From positions 80,219 through 144,218 of the forward strand of contig JADDOH010011226.1 of NCBI GenBank assembly GCA_016648135.1: DNA of 64,000 nt. Direction: 5' to 3'. This stretch comes from Agrypnia vestita. Its lineage: Eukaryota > Arthropoda > Insecta > Trichoptera > Phryganeidae. The notes beneath the pieces were generated by a model. The model saw only the letters and a program-made list of their open reading frames with translations, made no database searches and was not told the DNA's origin. Each line of letters starts with the position of its first letter. Within the stretch, counting starts at the first letter, position 1. Made by a program: the position numbers and the translations under genes. This document shows positions 42,006-52,002 of the stretch, one piece after another.

Positions 42006-42639
42006 CGCATGCAACTTGCCATCAAAATTAAATTATTGATTTTCAGGCGTATTCTAGGGTACATGTTAAATAATTCAGAAGAATATCGCATATTATACAT
42101 TAAAAAGAATAGGTACTGCTTAATACGAAATTTGAAATGCGAAATTTTTGTATACCTACTATATCAAGGGAAGGACTATAGATGTCTCTAGCATAGACCC
42201 TTCAAATAATAATACAGATTCATGAAGCTGCGTGGAATTTTTAATGTATGTATCGGTTTTCTAACTTCGGAGCTTAAACATTCAATGTGTGTAGCTCGAC
42301 GTAGATTTTCATTGATTGTCAGCCCAAGATATCATGTTTCTATCTTTTTATCGATTGTGTCACGGTTGCAAGTATTATTTACGCATGAAATACATGTGTG
42401 TGTGTGTGTGTGTGTTGTGATGTTGTCTGGATGGAGAAATTCTCTATTTTTTTTTATCGAAAAAGCCAAGTATTTTTCTTTAATCAAGTTAAATTATCTC
42501 ATTTTTATTCGTTATGTACAATGTTTAAAAGTACCTATATTTATAATATGTAGTCCTTCTTGTGTTTGTGTTTTATGTACAATATTTAAAACTTTATTTC
42601 TAATACGTAGTCTTTTTAACATTTAAACTTTTAAAAAAA

Positions 42640-42692
42640 TGTGCAGGTAGTTGCTTCAGAAGAGACCTTGTCTAGTGAAGCAACTACCTTCA
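42640..42692. other. Perfect 14-bp inverted repeat hairpin
   Basis: AGGTAGTTGCTTCA (about 42645-42658) pairs exactly with TGAAGCAACTACCT with a loop of about 17 nt. A short (TG)n run lies upstream at 42391-42414. The hairpin's origin is unknown. Confidence 0.55.
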
Positions 42693-42839
42693 TTTATATG
42701 TAGATATAAATTCATTCAAAATAAACAAATATTAATATGAATAAATAATTAATATATTGAAGGTTTCAATTTGGAACATAAGTAGGTATATGTATAGAAC
42801 TTTTAAAATTTTTATAATATGTGGAAATTGTGAACTTGC

Positions 42840-42972
42840 GTTGTGTAGATTCTGTAGAGTGGTCACTTAAGCCAGATCATACGGTTGTAAGCCCCGGGCC
42901 ATCGTACAAAAGACTTCCGTAAACTTTCCTCATATAAATAGCTTCGTCTCCGTGAGACATCTTTAATTTATT
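42840..42972 (+). mobile_element. MITE family A, right half
   Basis: GGTCACTTAAGCCAGATCAT, GGTTGTAAGCCCCGGGCCAT, AAAAGACTTCC and AGCTTCGTCTCCGTGAGACA in family order. Confidence 0.7.
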
Positions 42973-42984
42973 TTTATATTAAAA

Positions 42985-43330
42985 TATAAGAAAAGTGTAG
43001 AAAAGCTCAAATGCACGCAACGATCCATGGAGAGATCCATGCTTGGAGTAAGCCTAAGAGAAGAACCGAAGAACTAGAGTAGTGGATATCATGGATCATG
43101 TAGCGAAGCTAAAATGGCAATGGGCAGGACAGGATACTACAAGATGGCCTCCCAGAGTTCTGAAATGGAGACCTTGGGAAAATAAAAGAGACATCGGAAG
43201 ACCTCAAAAGAGATGGGCCGATGATATTGTCGCTGTGGGGGGAAAGAAATGGCTACAATTAGCCAACAACAGGGAAGAATGGAAAAATAAGGAAGAAGCT
43301 TATATCCAGCAGTGGAAAGACGAAGGCTGA
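42985..43330 (+). pseudogene. Non-LTR reverse transcriptase C-terminal fragment (RTE-like)
   Basis: Reads QRSMERSMLGVSLREEPKN, then DHVAKLKWQWAGQDTT, RPWENKRDIGRPQKRWADDI and REEWKNKEEAYIQQWKDEG. The MERxMLGVSL, KLKWxWAGH, GRPxxRWxDD and EAYxQQW landmarks are the classic C-terminus of this insect LINE clade, ending at the stop at 43328. A shorter homologue is at 54540-54632. Confidence 0.9.
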
Positions 43331-43559
43331 TGAAGAAGAATAAAATTTTATCAACGTCAGTTCGCAGGTCCGCGTAGGTGAGTGTTACGGGCTAAATCCA
43401 AGATAATGGTCCCATTGCATATACAACAAAAATGAGTATTTCACTGTATTATTGAATGTGCTAATAACAAAATGAATTTACGTTTAAATAGTAAGTATTA
43501 AATAAGATATTACACTTTAAAGTTCCGAAAAATGCACTGCATATTTTGACATTTCACAT

Positions 43560-43628
43560 GCAATATATGAGGTTAGGTTAGGTTATTAGGTTTGGTTTGG
43601 TTAGGTTAGGTTATTAGGTTTGGTTTGC
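43560..43628 (+). repeat. Imperfect TTAGG-type telomere-like repeat
   Basis: GGTTAGGTTAGGTTATTAGG and TTGGTTTGGTTAGGTTAGGT: TTAGG units with TTTGG variants. The C-rich counterpart is at 56483-56545. The insect telomere unit is TTAGG, so these are either interstitial telomeric fragments or the common GGTTA-type low-complexity repeat. Confidence 0.65.
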
Positions 43629-43734
43629 TTAATTTAGATTACGATTATTTTAAGATTAAGAGATTAAATTAACAGGACGTTAAATAATACAGTGAAATAC
43701 TTATTTTCATTGTACGAACAACGGGACCATCATC

Positions 43735-44050
43735 TTGGATTATTCCGTGCTGCGCGGCCGAGGCCCGCCAAAAAAATACGAGTAAACTCCGGGCGGGTTC
43801 CCATGGCACTCGGGAGCCAACAAAAGGCCTCCTCATCAATACAATGATTTGATTGTGACCACTCTTGGAGCGCATTATCCAATTGGTCCATCCGACTGGC
43901 CCCGTCTTGCGGCCGCCGGTCGAGCGAGTGTAAATGTCCCATTTGCCGGATCAATAAGGTGCGCGCGTGTGTGTGTTGCTTTAGACATTTTGCCGTGCGG
44001 GCGATCGCGCGTAACGCACCTGAACAACGTCGCGAGGAGAATATGGCGGG
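43735..44050. promoter_or_regulatory. Candidate conserved non-coding element / enhancer
   Basis: GC-rich unique block (GCGCGGCCGAGGCCCGCC near 43753; TTGCGGCCGCCGGTCGAGCG near 43907) with CAATGATTTGATTGTG (43842-43857), a PBC-Hox-like site, and ATCAATAAGG. Overlapping open frames on both strands have no family signature. The regulatory reading is inferred. Confidence 0.35.
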
Positions 44051-44200
44051 TGCGTGAGTACGAAAATGTGATAAGATCCCGTAGCTGTAAAATATTTAAA
44101 AAGTTGTATATGGAAAATGAATGTTAATAGAGTACCTACTTGACATGGAAATAAATTTAAAAGATAACTATTTGTAAAATTATTTAACAAATTTTTCTTC

Positions 44201-44302
44201 CATACAGAAAAAATTAATTAACGAAAAAATATTTTAACTGCTACCGGGATTTGAACCAACGTACCTCCCCATATTTTATCGTTAATTTGATTTTTCTGTA
44301 TG
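44201..44302. mobile_element. Small inverted-repeat element containing a tRNA-like B box
   Basis: Arms CATACAGAAAAAATTAATTA and TTAATTTGATTTTTCTGTATG enclose minus-strand GGTTCAAATCCCGGTAGCAG, which reads as the T-arm and acceptor side of a tRNA. It is either a SINE head inserted in a MITE or a foldback that captured a tRNA fragment. No A box or anticodon arm is visible. Confidence 0.5.
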
Positions 44303-44452
44303 TCTTTTCTAATTGATTAATAAAAAAATTGTTTAATAATTCACAGAACTTTGTTCTGAAAATTGCAATTTCACAATAATAATGTGTTTTCTTTTAATAT
44401 GTATATGAAAAATTATTTTTATCCAGTAATTGTTCTGAGAACACAATTACTT

Positions 44453-44635
44453 AATTAAGATAAATTATAGAATTCTCACAGAGACGAAGCTATTTATATG
44501 AGAAACCTGTATGGAAGTCTTTTGTACGATAGCCCAGGGCCTACAACCTGAATGAGCTGGCTTATATCACTTAAAAAAAGACTCATAGGTATAAATAGCT
44601 TCGTCTCTGAGGGACTTCTATAATTTATCTTAATT
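44453..44635. mobile_element. MITE family A, complete short copy
   Basis: Begins AATTAAGATAAATTATAGAA and ends TTCTATAATTTATCTTAATT, perfect 20-bp termini, followed inside by TCTCACAGAGACGAAGCTAT and its counterpart AATAGCTTCGTCTCTGAGGG. 183 bp, non-coding. This copy defines the family ends. Confidence 0.85.
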
Positions 44636-44769
44636 GAAAAATTATTAAATAATGTCAAAACGCCGCGAAAGTATCGAAACGTCAATCATTATAATATTGT
44701 AAAATAATACCTCGATAATTTAATATCTCGCCAGAGTTTGCAACTAAACTACTAAACAAATATAAAAAC

Positions 44770-44960
44770 GAAAGTTAGCCGGGCGACCATTAAAACTTTG
44801 CATGAGTTTGGCCTCGCATTGTTGGAGCCGAGTTTGCCTTTTGGAGTCAGAAAGGGTTTGATTAATTACTCCATTACTCTTCGCAATGTTCCACACAGCA
44901 TCACCTTGAAACCTTTCGACCCCTTATTTCCTCTCCCTTTCCCGCGTCACTGCACTATTA
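44770..44960. promoter_or_regulatory. Candidate conserved non-coding element
   Basis: A mixed-composition unique block with TGATTAATTA (44859-44868), AGCCGGGCGACCATTAAAAC and CCTCTCCCTTTCCCGC. Plus-strand open sequence here has no recognised domain. Candidate only. Confidence 0.3.
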
Positions 44961-45209
44961 TTTTTGTGTTTGTATTTTGTGTTGTGTCAGTTAACAGTTA
45001 ATAGAAAATAACCATTGTCAATTTAAAATTTGTTTTCTCAGCTGGTCACCAGTTAAATTTTTTTATATTTTTATACAGTGTGTTGCGGAAGACGGTTATA
45101 ATGCTAATTTTGGTTTTTCTTAAGTACACTTCCTTAACTTACTATCTTACCACTACGCCGTTTCGCAGAAGGGTAAGCAGAGATGACAGAACGCCACACT
45201 AGTCCTGGT

Positions 45210-45700
45210 CCACTTTAATACATCTTCTCATACTCTCTCTTCGGTCGTTGAACAACTAACAGAGCCATCTTCCTTATTTGATTTATCTGCACAGCTTGAC
45301 ACACTTGACTCATAAGTTGTTTTATAATCCTTTCCTAACTCATCCATAACATGACAAAACCATCTCAGCGGTTCTTTATTTATTTTATCTATAACACTAC
45401 AGCTACTTATATTCACTTCTAATGCGTTCATTCTCTACTCTATTGTACATATATTGATTTTCACACAAACGTCTAAGCGACCGAATTTCTACTGCATTCA
45501 GTCTACTTCGGTTGGCACCAGAACTCCGTTTTGTACTAGCCTTACTTCCTTTAACAGATTTTTAGTGGCCAAATACTCAAACATGTTTATTTTTTCCAAG
45601 CATTCATTGCTTGCTATTATATCACACTTAGTCACTTTTTTGTCTCTCTCGAACACTTCTCTTCACATCACTTTCGATCAATTTTAGTATGCATAGAAAT
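45210..45700 (-). pseudogene. Non-LTR reverse transcriptase fragment, strongly decayed
   Basis: Minus-strand pieces: TKRSSGANRSRLNAVEIRSL and RRLCENQY, then NERIRSE (about 45440-45560), and RMNALEVNISSC, INKEPLRWFCHVMDE (45340-45430). 'SRLNAVEIxxLRR', 'NExIR' and 'LRWFCHVxRM' fit the RTE-like LINE tail. Multiple stops. Confidence 0.6.
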
Positions 45701-46539
45701 GCGTTCGCATCATGTGATGGAAGTTTTCACACTATGAAGTTGGCTGTCATGTATTTCAGTATATATTTCAGATATAAATATTTCATAGAAGTGATGTTTT
45801 GGCTTAACTTTATATTATCCGTGAATTCCTTTTAAATAATTTTCCGATATATTTGTAATATTAGTACATTTATTTGGTTGGATTTTTTCGTTTTAACTAT
45901 GACTATTGATGGCCATTTTTTTTGGAATCGCTCTGTATTAATAACCTCCTTGAAAACAGAATAAGTAAGGAGAGGGGCGGGGTTTAGGACAAAGGTTCTC
46001 TTGAAGAAATCGACGCAGCTTTTCATAACGATCAATTAGACATTTAAGGTCAGGTCATGTTTTAAATATTTAAAAATATTGTGCTTAATCTTTAATATTC
46101 GTTCTTTTCATTCATTTATTTAGATATAAGAATACACAGGATTTGGGGGAGAATTATTTTTATGACCATCTTGTACTTGTTGCTTGAATCATTGTCAAAT
46201 ATATTTCATTGTGTCTAATAATTTGGTATTCAAATAATTGGGAAACGACCTTTGATCATTCAAGTATCAAAATCAAGCTTAAAAAATATATAACTAATCA
46301 ATTTTTTTTGAATAAATGCTTCATGTCGCCTTATCAATTCCATGTTAGTGTTCCTTTTCCATAAAATAATATCTGCCATAAAATACCATCTGTCCATTCG
46401 CATTCGTGTATTTTTCATTACATATCTTATTTATTACAATATCTCAGTTAGAAGTAATTTTCAGATGGCTAGAATCATGTTATTCAATGAGCACGATATG
46501 TTAAAATTGAAACGAAATAAAAAAATAATTAACAGTGTT
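45701..46539. other. AT-rich sequence, nothing recognised
   Basis: No supported feature. A small frame at 46342-46545 is low-complexity. Confidence 0.4.
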
Positions 46540-46870
46540 AGTTAAATTAGTATAAACCTCTACCAGATTTTAGACCAACACTATATACCACAAACATAAT
46601 ATTGTTAACCTTTTACCCGCCCCCTCTCACACTCTCTCCCTCGTAGAATCCTGATCGTTCCGTAGGCAAGTTAGTGCATGCTTGTCTTTGAAAAGATTAA
46701 CATGCGTTTGAAAAATATTGGTGAAATGTTAAGAATACTATGGTTGTGGTGTAAAGTGCTGTGAACATAGTAGTGTAGTGTTGGTCCTGACGAAGAGACA
46801 GAAACGTCTCGAAACCGGTGGTGGTTTACACTAATTTAACTGCACTGTTATAATGTCTAACTTCAAATTT
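46540..46870. mobile_element. PLE-type palindrome, family 22k, second copy
   Basis: The right arm (TATTGGTGAAATGTTAAGAA, ATACTATGGTTGTGGTGTAA, motif, TAATGTCTAAC) matches 22500-22680. The left arm (TACCAGATTTTAGACCAACA) lacks the whole hammerhead-like segment between its flanking sequences. Confidence 0.7.
46783..46825 (+). ncRNA. Hammerhead-like motif, site mutated
   Basis: GGTC, CTGACGA, extra A, stem II GAGAC(A)/(A)CGTCTC, GAAA, CCGG, then UG and GTGG. The core is intact but the cleavage position is G and the stem I partner (GACC in the 22339 copy) has been replaced by GTGG. Confidence 0.5.
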
Positions 46871-46974
46871 AATGCTTGAAATATTAAAAATATTAATAAT
46901 TTTTTTTTTCACAATCACTGCGTTGTCCATCTAACATCAGGTCACAAGTAAGTACTTCAAAAAAAAAATACTTT

Positions 46975-47345
46975 GATGAAAATTCCCCTGAGGTCCCACG
47001 TCCGGGCAGACACTCGGACGCCAATCAGTAGCCCACGCCGGCCGACCACAAAGTATAATTTTCTCCTCCGACGGTATATCAATCAATAATTCGACTCGAA
47101 CGCGGCCATCGACGGGGCATAAAAAATGACAGATTCCTCTTGATTGGTAGCAGCGGCGGGGAGCGGGACGGGCCGGGGGATGGAGCATATTAAAGCACCA
47201 CCCGCGGAGGCCGGGGTAATCAAACTGAGATTAAAGGATGCCTACCAATCCATCAAAATTGTGCGCAAGTTGGGGTGTTACGCCTTCGTGATCTCGCCGA
47301 GGCCGAGGTAAATAAATACCGCGTATACTACGTTGCAACACTTGG
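46975..47345. promoter_or_regulatory. Candidate conserved non-coding element / enhancer
   Basis: The longest GC-rich unique block of the window, with GGGAGCGGGACGGGCCGGGG (about 47158) and CTCGCCGAGGCCGAGG (about 47292). It contains ATCAATCAATAATT (47078-47091), an overlapping PBC-Hox type pair, TTGATTGG (about 47137) and GGGTAATC (about 47214). No repeat copy and no protein family in any frame. Candidate regulatory element by composition and motif content. Confidence 0.4.
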
Positions 47346-47519
47346 TGCGACCGCGATATTGGACCATTCTTATAGAATCAAACTGATTGGCCAATTTAAA
47401 AAAAAAATTCGACTGATGTGTTGTACGAGCCCTTACATCAATTGATGCGTTTGACGTTAAAATTGTAGATATTATTCGTGATGATTGTCAAAGTGTTTTT
47501 TCTGCTTCAGCTTAATTAT

Positions 47520-47580
47520 ATTTTACTATTTGTGTTTCGAGAGTATCGGAATCTCTCATCAACAGGTGAAATATCTACCT
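47520..47580 (-). repeat. CTCTCGAAAC-type repeat fragment
   Basis: Minus strand CTGTTGATGAGAGATTCCGA then TACTCTCGAAACACAAAT: a GAGAG/CTCTC hairpin ahead of GAAAC but with TTGATGA in place of CTGATGA. Related to 38965 and 48160. Confidence 0.4.
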
Positions 47581-47624
47581 GACTATATTTAAATATAAAA
47601 ATTAAAATTAATTACGTGGTTTAG

Positions 47625-48012
47625 ATGGAAATTTTTGAGGCGTATCTTCGGACCGGTTCTAGAAAATGGACTTTATCGTAGACGTTACAACAATGAGCTC
47701 TATACTCTATTTAAGGAGCCAAACGTCACAAAATTTATAAAACTGGGAAGACTTCGGTGCCTGGGTCATGTGGAGAGAATGTCCGAGCATCAAGCACCAA
47801 AGTCCCTGCTAAACTCAAGGCCAACAGGGCGAAGGAGCTTAGGAAGGCCAAAACTAAGATGGAGTGACAACGTCCTCAAAGATATCTCTGCCTTAGACCT
47901 TCGAAACTGGAGAGAACTGGCACTAGACCGATATGAATGGAGGAAAATTATTGAGGAGGCCAATACCCACAAGGATTGTAGTGTCAAGAATGATGATGAT
48001 GATGAGATGGAA
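47625..48012 (+). pseudogene. Non-LTR reverse transcriptase C-terminal fragment, family R, longest open copy
   Basis: A single open frame to 48028: RRIFGPVLENGLYRRRYNNE, LYTLFKEPNVTKFIKLGRLR, CLGHVERMSEHQAPKSLLNS, RPTGRRSLGRPKLRWSDNVL and NWRELALDRYEWRKIIEEAN, then a (GAT)n tail translated as Asp repeats. The frame is intact over about 130 codons; the part upstream of RRIFG is missing, so it is 5'-truncated and cannot be functional. Confidence 0.9.
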
Positions 48013-48814
48013 ATACACATAATTAAATGATTAGGAACCAACAAAAAAAGAAGGAGTTACTGGTATAAAAGGTGGTTGTAACGAAAATATTGAGAGGACA
48101 GGAGATGCTTTGGTGAAATAAATATTCATAAGTATATTAATACTCCATTTACTATTTCATTTGTTGATGAGAGTACTCGATAATAATATTGAAACTCGAG
48201 AAGTAAAATATATTTCGATTATCAAGTAGAGATAACAAAGTTTATGTTGCGTACCAAATATCGCTGCATTTTTTTCACTACGTGATAGCTACACGTATTT
48301 AACAAATATTTAGACGTGACTGTGTTATTTGAAACAGCTGATCTCGTTGGTATGTGCGGTATAGTAATGTGCGTGAGCAGACGTAAGCAGTTTGGGCTTA
48401 ATACTCACACACAAATATACTTGATGCTCTGACGATCAATTTTCCCCATACCGAGATCAAAGATGTTTACACATTTCAACAAATTATTTTAACATTTCAT
48501 TTTTATTTCTTTTTAGTGTAATAAAAAAATTGCAACAACAGAATTAAAGTAAAGTTCAAAATAATCACTAATGTCGTTTTGGCTTTCTACCCTCGATATT
48601 ATAGAAAAAAAACGATCTATTTCATCAGCAGAATCATGTTTCGTCTCACTTTATACAAACTTCGTTTTAGTACATATTTTTCATAGTTTATAATGGTGAT
48701 ATGTTATTTTTATAAGTAAAACGAAACGATAAGTATCCTAGAGCAGAACATTATACATCCAGCAGCGTTGACTTTTTTACTTCCCATCACTGCTCTGTTA
48801 GCTTCTCTTTCCTA

Positions 48815-49060
48815 TCATCATCACTCTTGGGTCTTGGCCTCTTCAAGAGTCTTCCTCCACTCATCTCGGTGCCAGCTCTCTCCAGTTCAAAAACTTCAAG
48901 GCAGAAATGTCTTTGAGGACGTTGTCGCTCCATCTTAATTTTGGCCTTCCTAAACTCCTTCGCCTTATCGGCCTTGAGTTCAGCAGGGACTTTGGTGCTG
49001 ATGCTCGGTCATTCTCTCCACATGACCCAGCCATCGAAGTCTTCCCAGTTTTATGAATTT
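48815..49060 (-). pseudogene. Non-LTR reverse transcriptase C-terminal fragment, family R
   Basis: Minus-strand match to the end of the family (FIxLGRLxWLGHV-type, GRPKLRWSDN-type and WRELA-type segments) with internal deletions. ATCATCATC at 48818-48827 marks the tail side. Confidence 0.75.
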
Positions 49061-49711
49061 TCTTTTCTCTTTCCTTTAACTTTCTTTATATGTCTTTCCA
49101 TGAAGCAAAGAATTTTTTTTTAATTTTTGCTGATATTAAATGATTATCTTGATACGTTTGTTTAAAAATACTACAGTCAAAGATTTTGTTTAACAAAATA
49201 CATTAAAGCGCGTCGCGCGTTTATACTCAGAACAAAGTTCACATTGCGTGTATCGCCGTATTTACATACGAAAGTAATTAATGTTGATTAGAGCGAATTC
49301 AGGTATGAACTTCGTCAAGATGAATATTAAGATTGAAATTTTAATATTCATGGTGTCTGCTGTCAAATTAAATGCCGAAAATACGTGTCAGGGAGAGAAT
49401 TAATCAAACTACAGTTTTTTTTACGACAGCTTTCAAATTCGGATGGAACTGTACTGCTGCCATCTCGCGGGCGCTTATTTGGAGGGAAATATTAATAGTT
49501 TAATATTAGAATTACCTATATAAAAAAACTACCTAATATTTATATCCTCGTGAAAAAAATTAAGTTCGTCCCAGTGGTGTATAAGTAAGTAGTCCAGTGG
49601 CGTGGTACTATTCGTTTTTGGATGAGGTAAAATAGTTTTTTTTTGTTATGCACTTCAATACAGTAGTAAGACCGAATGGCCTATTTGTAATAAAAATTAT
49701 ATAATAAATAT
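49061..49711. other. Unassigned sequence
   Basis: Part at 49200-49420 (GCGCGTCGCGCGTTTATACT, GTGTATCGCCGTATTTACAT) is richer in CpG than flanks. No feature assigned. Confidence 0.3.
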
Positions 49712-50324
49712 TGTCACGTGTCGTGGCTACGAAAAAATGAATGACAACACTGGAAATTAATTAGTGATTTATTAATTTATGATTAATTAATTATTCAATG
49801 TAAAAAGTCACTTAATACGAATTAAACTAAACACTATTCTACAATCTACACTATTTCGCAGTATATCACTCATAAATTAAAACTTTATTTTATCGCTAGG
49901 TAATACTTATTTATCGCTCGTAGAATATTCAATTCTCGCACATAGTCACATTAGTTTATTTCGCCACATAGGTGATTCGCTCGATTGTTTCGCTTCGATT
50001 ATCTCTCGACTGGTCACCCTGGACGTCGTCTCGCGGCTCCCGGCCGACGTCGCACTGAATGAACTATCAAACGCGACAACCTAACTTGCGCCACGGTTTA
50101 GTTCCATATTTATACCCAAATGCTGATATTTTCGTACATTCTGGATTGATTATTCGAGTGTTTAGGTAAAGGTTCTCGTCGCTTCTCGGTTATTCCAATA
50201 GTTTGTAGACGTTTCTTGAAGCTTTTAGATAATTGTATTACGTTCTGGATCCAACGATAGTGTTGTGACATTTTACAAGGGATTCGGATGGTGCGCTATT
50301 CCTTATGTTTGCATTTTCGTGACA
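49712..50324 (-). mobile_element. Solo LTR
   Basis: Begins TGTCACG and ends CGTGACA, a perfect 7-bp TG...CA inverted terminus. Length 613 bp. In the minus orientation GGGTATAAATATGG (about 50110-50123) is a TATA box. A truncated homologue is at 33883-34395. I see no clear target duplication and no internal gag-pol, so it is a solo LTR produced by recombination. The orientation is inferred from the TATA box. Confidence 0.75.
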
Positions 50325-51390
50325 ATGGAATTAAATATTCTATTACAACCTTTATATATTACCTAGTAACACATAAGCTTATAATTTATTATTTGCCTAA
50401 TATATATAATATTAATGCTTAGAATCATTATTTATACTGAATAATTTATTTGTGAGCGACAGATATTTCCTTATCCCGCGTAGATTGTCCGGCGAAAATT
50501 GGTATCAGTACCTAAAATTATTAGCGAATATGTTGCATAGCTAGTAGTATTCCTTAGATGCAATTTATCTGCATTCAAGATGCAACCTTGAATTGGATGG
50601 ATGACTTTCCGACATGAAAATAAAATACAGAATAAAATGTTGCTATTTACTGCACAAGAATTTACATTAATTTACAATGCTATCTCCATGACGGTATTCA
50701 GCAAAGAAACACGCGCGCTCGAGCGCGCGGGTATTTAAACCTTTCTTCAGTGACAGGCGTTACCATTGGTACACACACATATACCCAAGCGTCCCATTCG
50801 TGCATGTGCCTAATACTCGCCTATCACTGATATATTCACTGACATTACATCAAAAATTAAAAAAATCTAATGAAATTGGTAGATAAACGTTGTGATTTTT
50901 ACAGAATTGAAAACGACTTAAGCACTGCCTAATTTTTACTTTCATATATCTTATATTAAAAAGGATTGCAAATAAGATTTAGTTTTAATTTTACCATTAA
51001 TTAATTTATTTTTGTTGTTATTCATAGGTGACCCACAAATTGGGTTGGACTATGTCAGTCTCACTAAAAAAATCTGTATTGAAACAAATATGGTTTAACA
51101 AATTTGTTTGATAATTTATTTGTCTTTCTAGCATGTGTATTTAAGGAAAACTACATAGATGCTACAGATACAAATGATAGATAAGGTTTTTTATTAATAT
51201 CGGTTACATATGATTTTACCTCATCCAACTATCGTCGGAATTCATATTTCTTGAGGGTATGCGATGCATTCAATAAACTGATAAGATTATTGGATATTGA
51301 TCTGTTCGAGTGCAGCCACACAAGATTAAGAAAAATTTTGAGTGCTGAATTTTTTTCCACGTAATAATTAAGTATCTTTTTCTTTTGTTT
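50325..51390. other. AT-rich sequence with one GC palindrome
   Basis: CGCGCGCTCGAGCGCGCG at 50712-50729 is a perfect 18-bp palindrome just ahead of GGTATTTAAACC. A minus-strand frame at 51229-51462 runs into the minisatellite and may include a LINE scrap. Nothing else was identified. Confidence 0.35.
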
Positions 51391-51998
51391 AAATTTTTTA
51401 TTCTTTCTTTCTATATAATTAATATGCCTTAGTATATCATAAATATTTATCATTACTGACATATTTCTGTTTGTTTAAATTTTTTATTCTTTCTTTCTAT
51501 ATAATTAATATGCCTTAGTATATCATAAACATTTATCATTACTGACATATTTCTGTTTGTTTAAACTTTTTATTCTTTCTTTCTATATAATTAATATGCC
51601 TTAGTATATCATAAATATTTATCATTACTGACATATTTCTACATGACATACTTATATTTGTTTAAATTTTTTATTCTTTCTTTCTATATAATTAATATGC
51701 CTTAGTATATCATAAATATTTATCATTACTGACATATTTCTGTTTGTTTAAACTTTTTATTCTTTCTTTCTATATAATTAATATGCCTTAGTATATCATA
51801 AATATTTATCATTACTGACATATTTCTGTTTGTTTAAACTTTTTATTCTTTCTTTCTATATAATTAATATGCCTTAGTATATCATAAATATTTATCATTA
51901 CTGACATACTTATGTTTGTTTAAATTTTTTATTCTTTCTTTCTATATAATTAATATGCCTTAGTATATCATAAATATTTATCATTACTGACATATTTC
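51391..51998. repeat. 86-bp minisatellite, about 7 units
   Basis: The word TGCCTTAGTATATCAT recurs at about 51424, 51511, 51597, 51698, 51784, 51870 and 51956. One unit carries a 14-15 bp insertion (TACATGACATACTTAT). Unit similarity is very high, so expansion was recent. It abuts repeat D at 52003. Confidence 0.95.
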
Positions 51999-52002
51999 TA
52001 AA

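Noticed and set aside
43669..44190. Several open frames in both strands of the 43.7-44.1 kb block
   Set aside because: Overlapping frames on opposite strands without family similarity; the same compositional effect.
48600..48645. Hammerhead motif on the minus strand
   Set aside because: GAAAC and CTGATGA occur in the wrong order for any circular permutation with a sensible stem at this spacing.
49706..50340. Target duplication of the solo LTR using AAATAT
   Set aside because: AAATAT occurs before the LTR but its downstream match is about 9 bp away from the LTR end, so it is not an adjacent target duplication.
51391..51998. CRISPR array
   Set aside because: Units are directly adjacent with no unique spacers, and the sequence is eukaryotic; it is a minisatellite.
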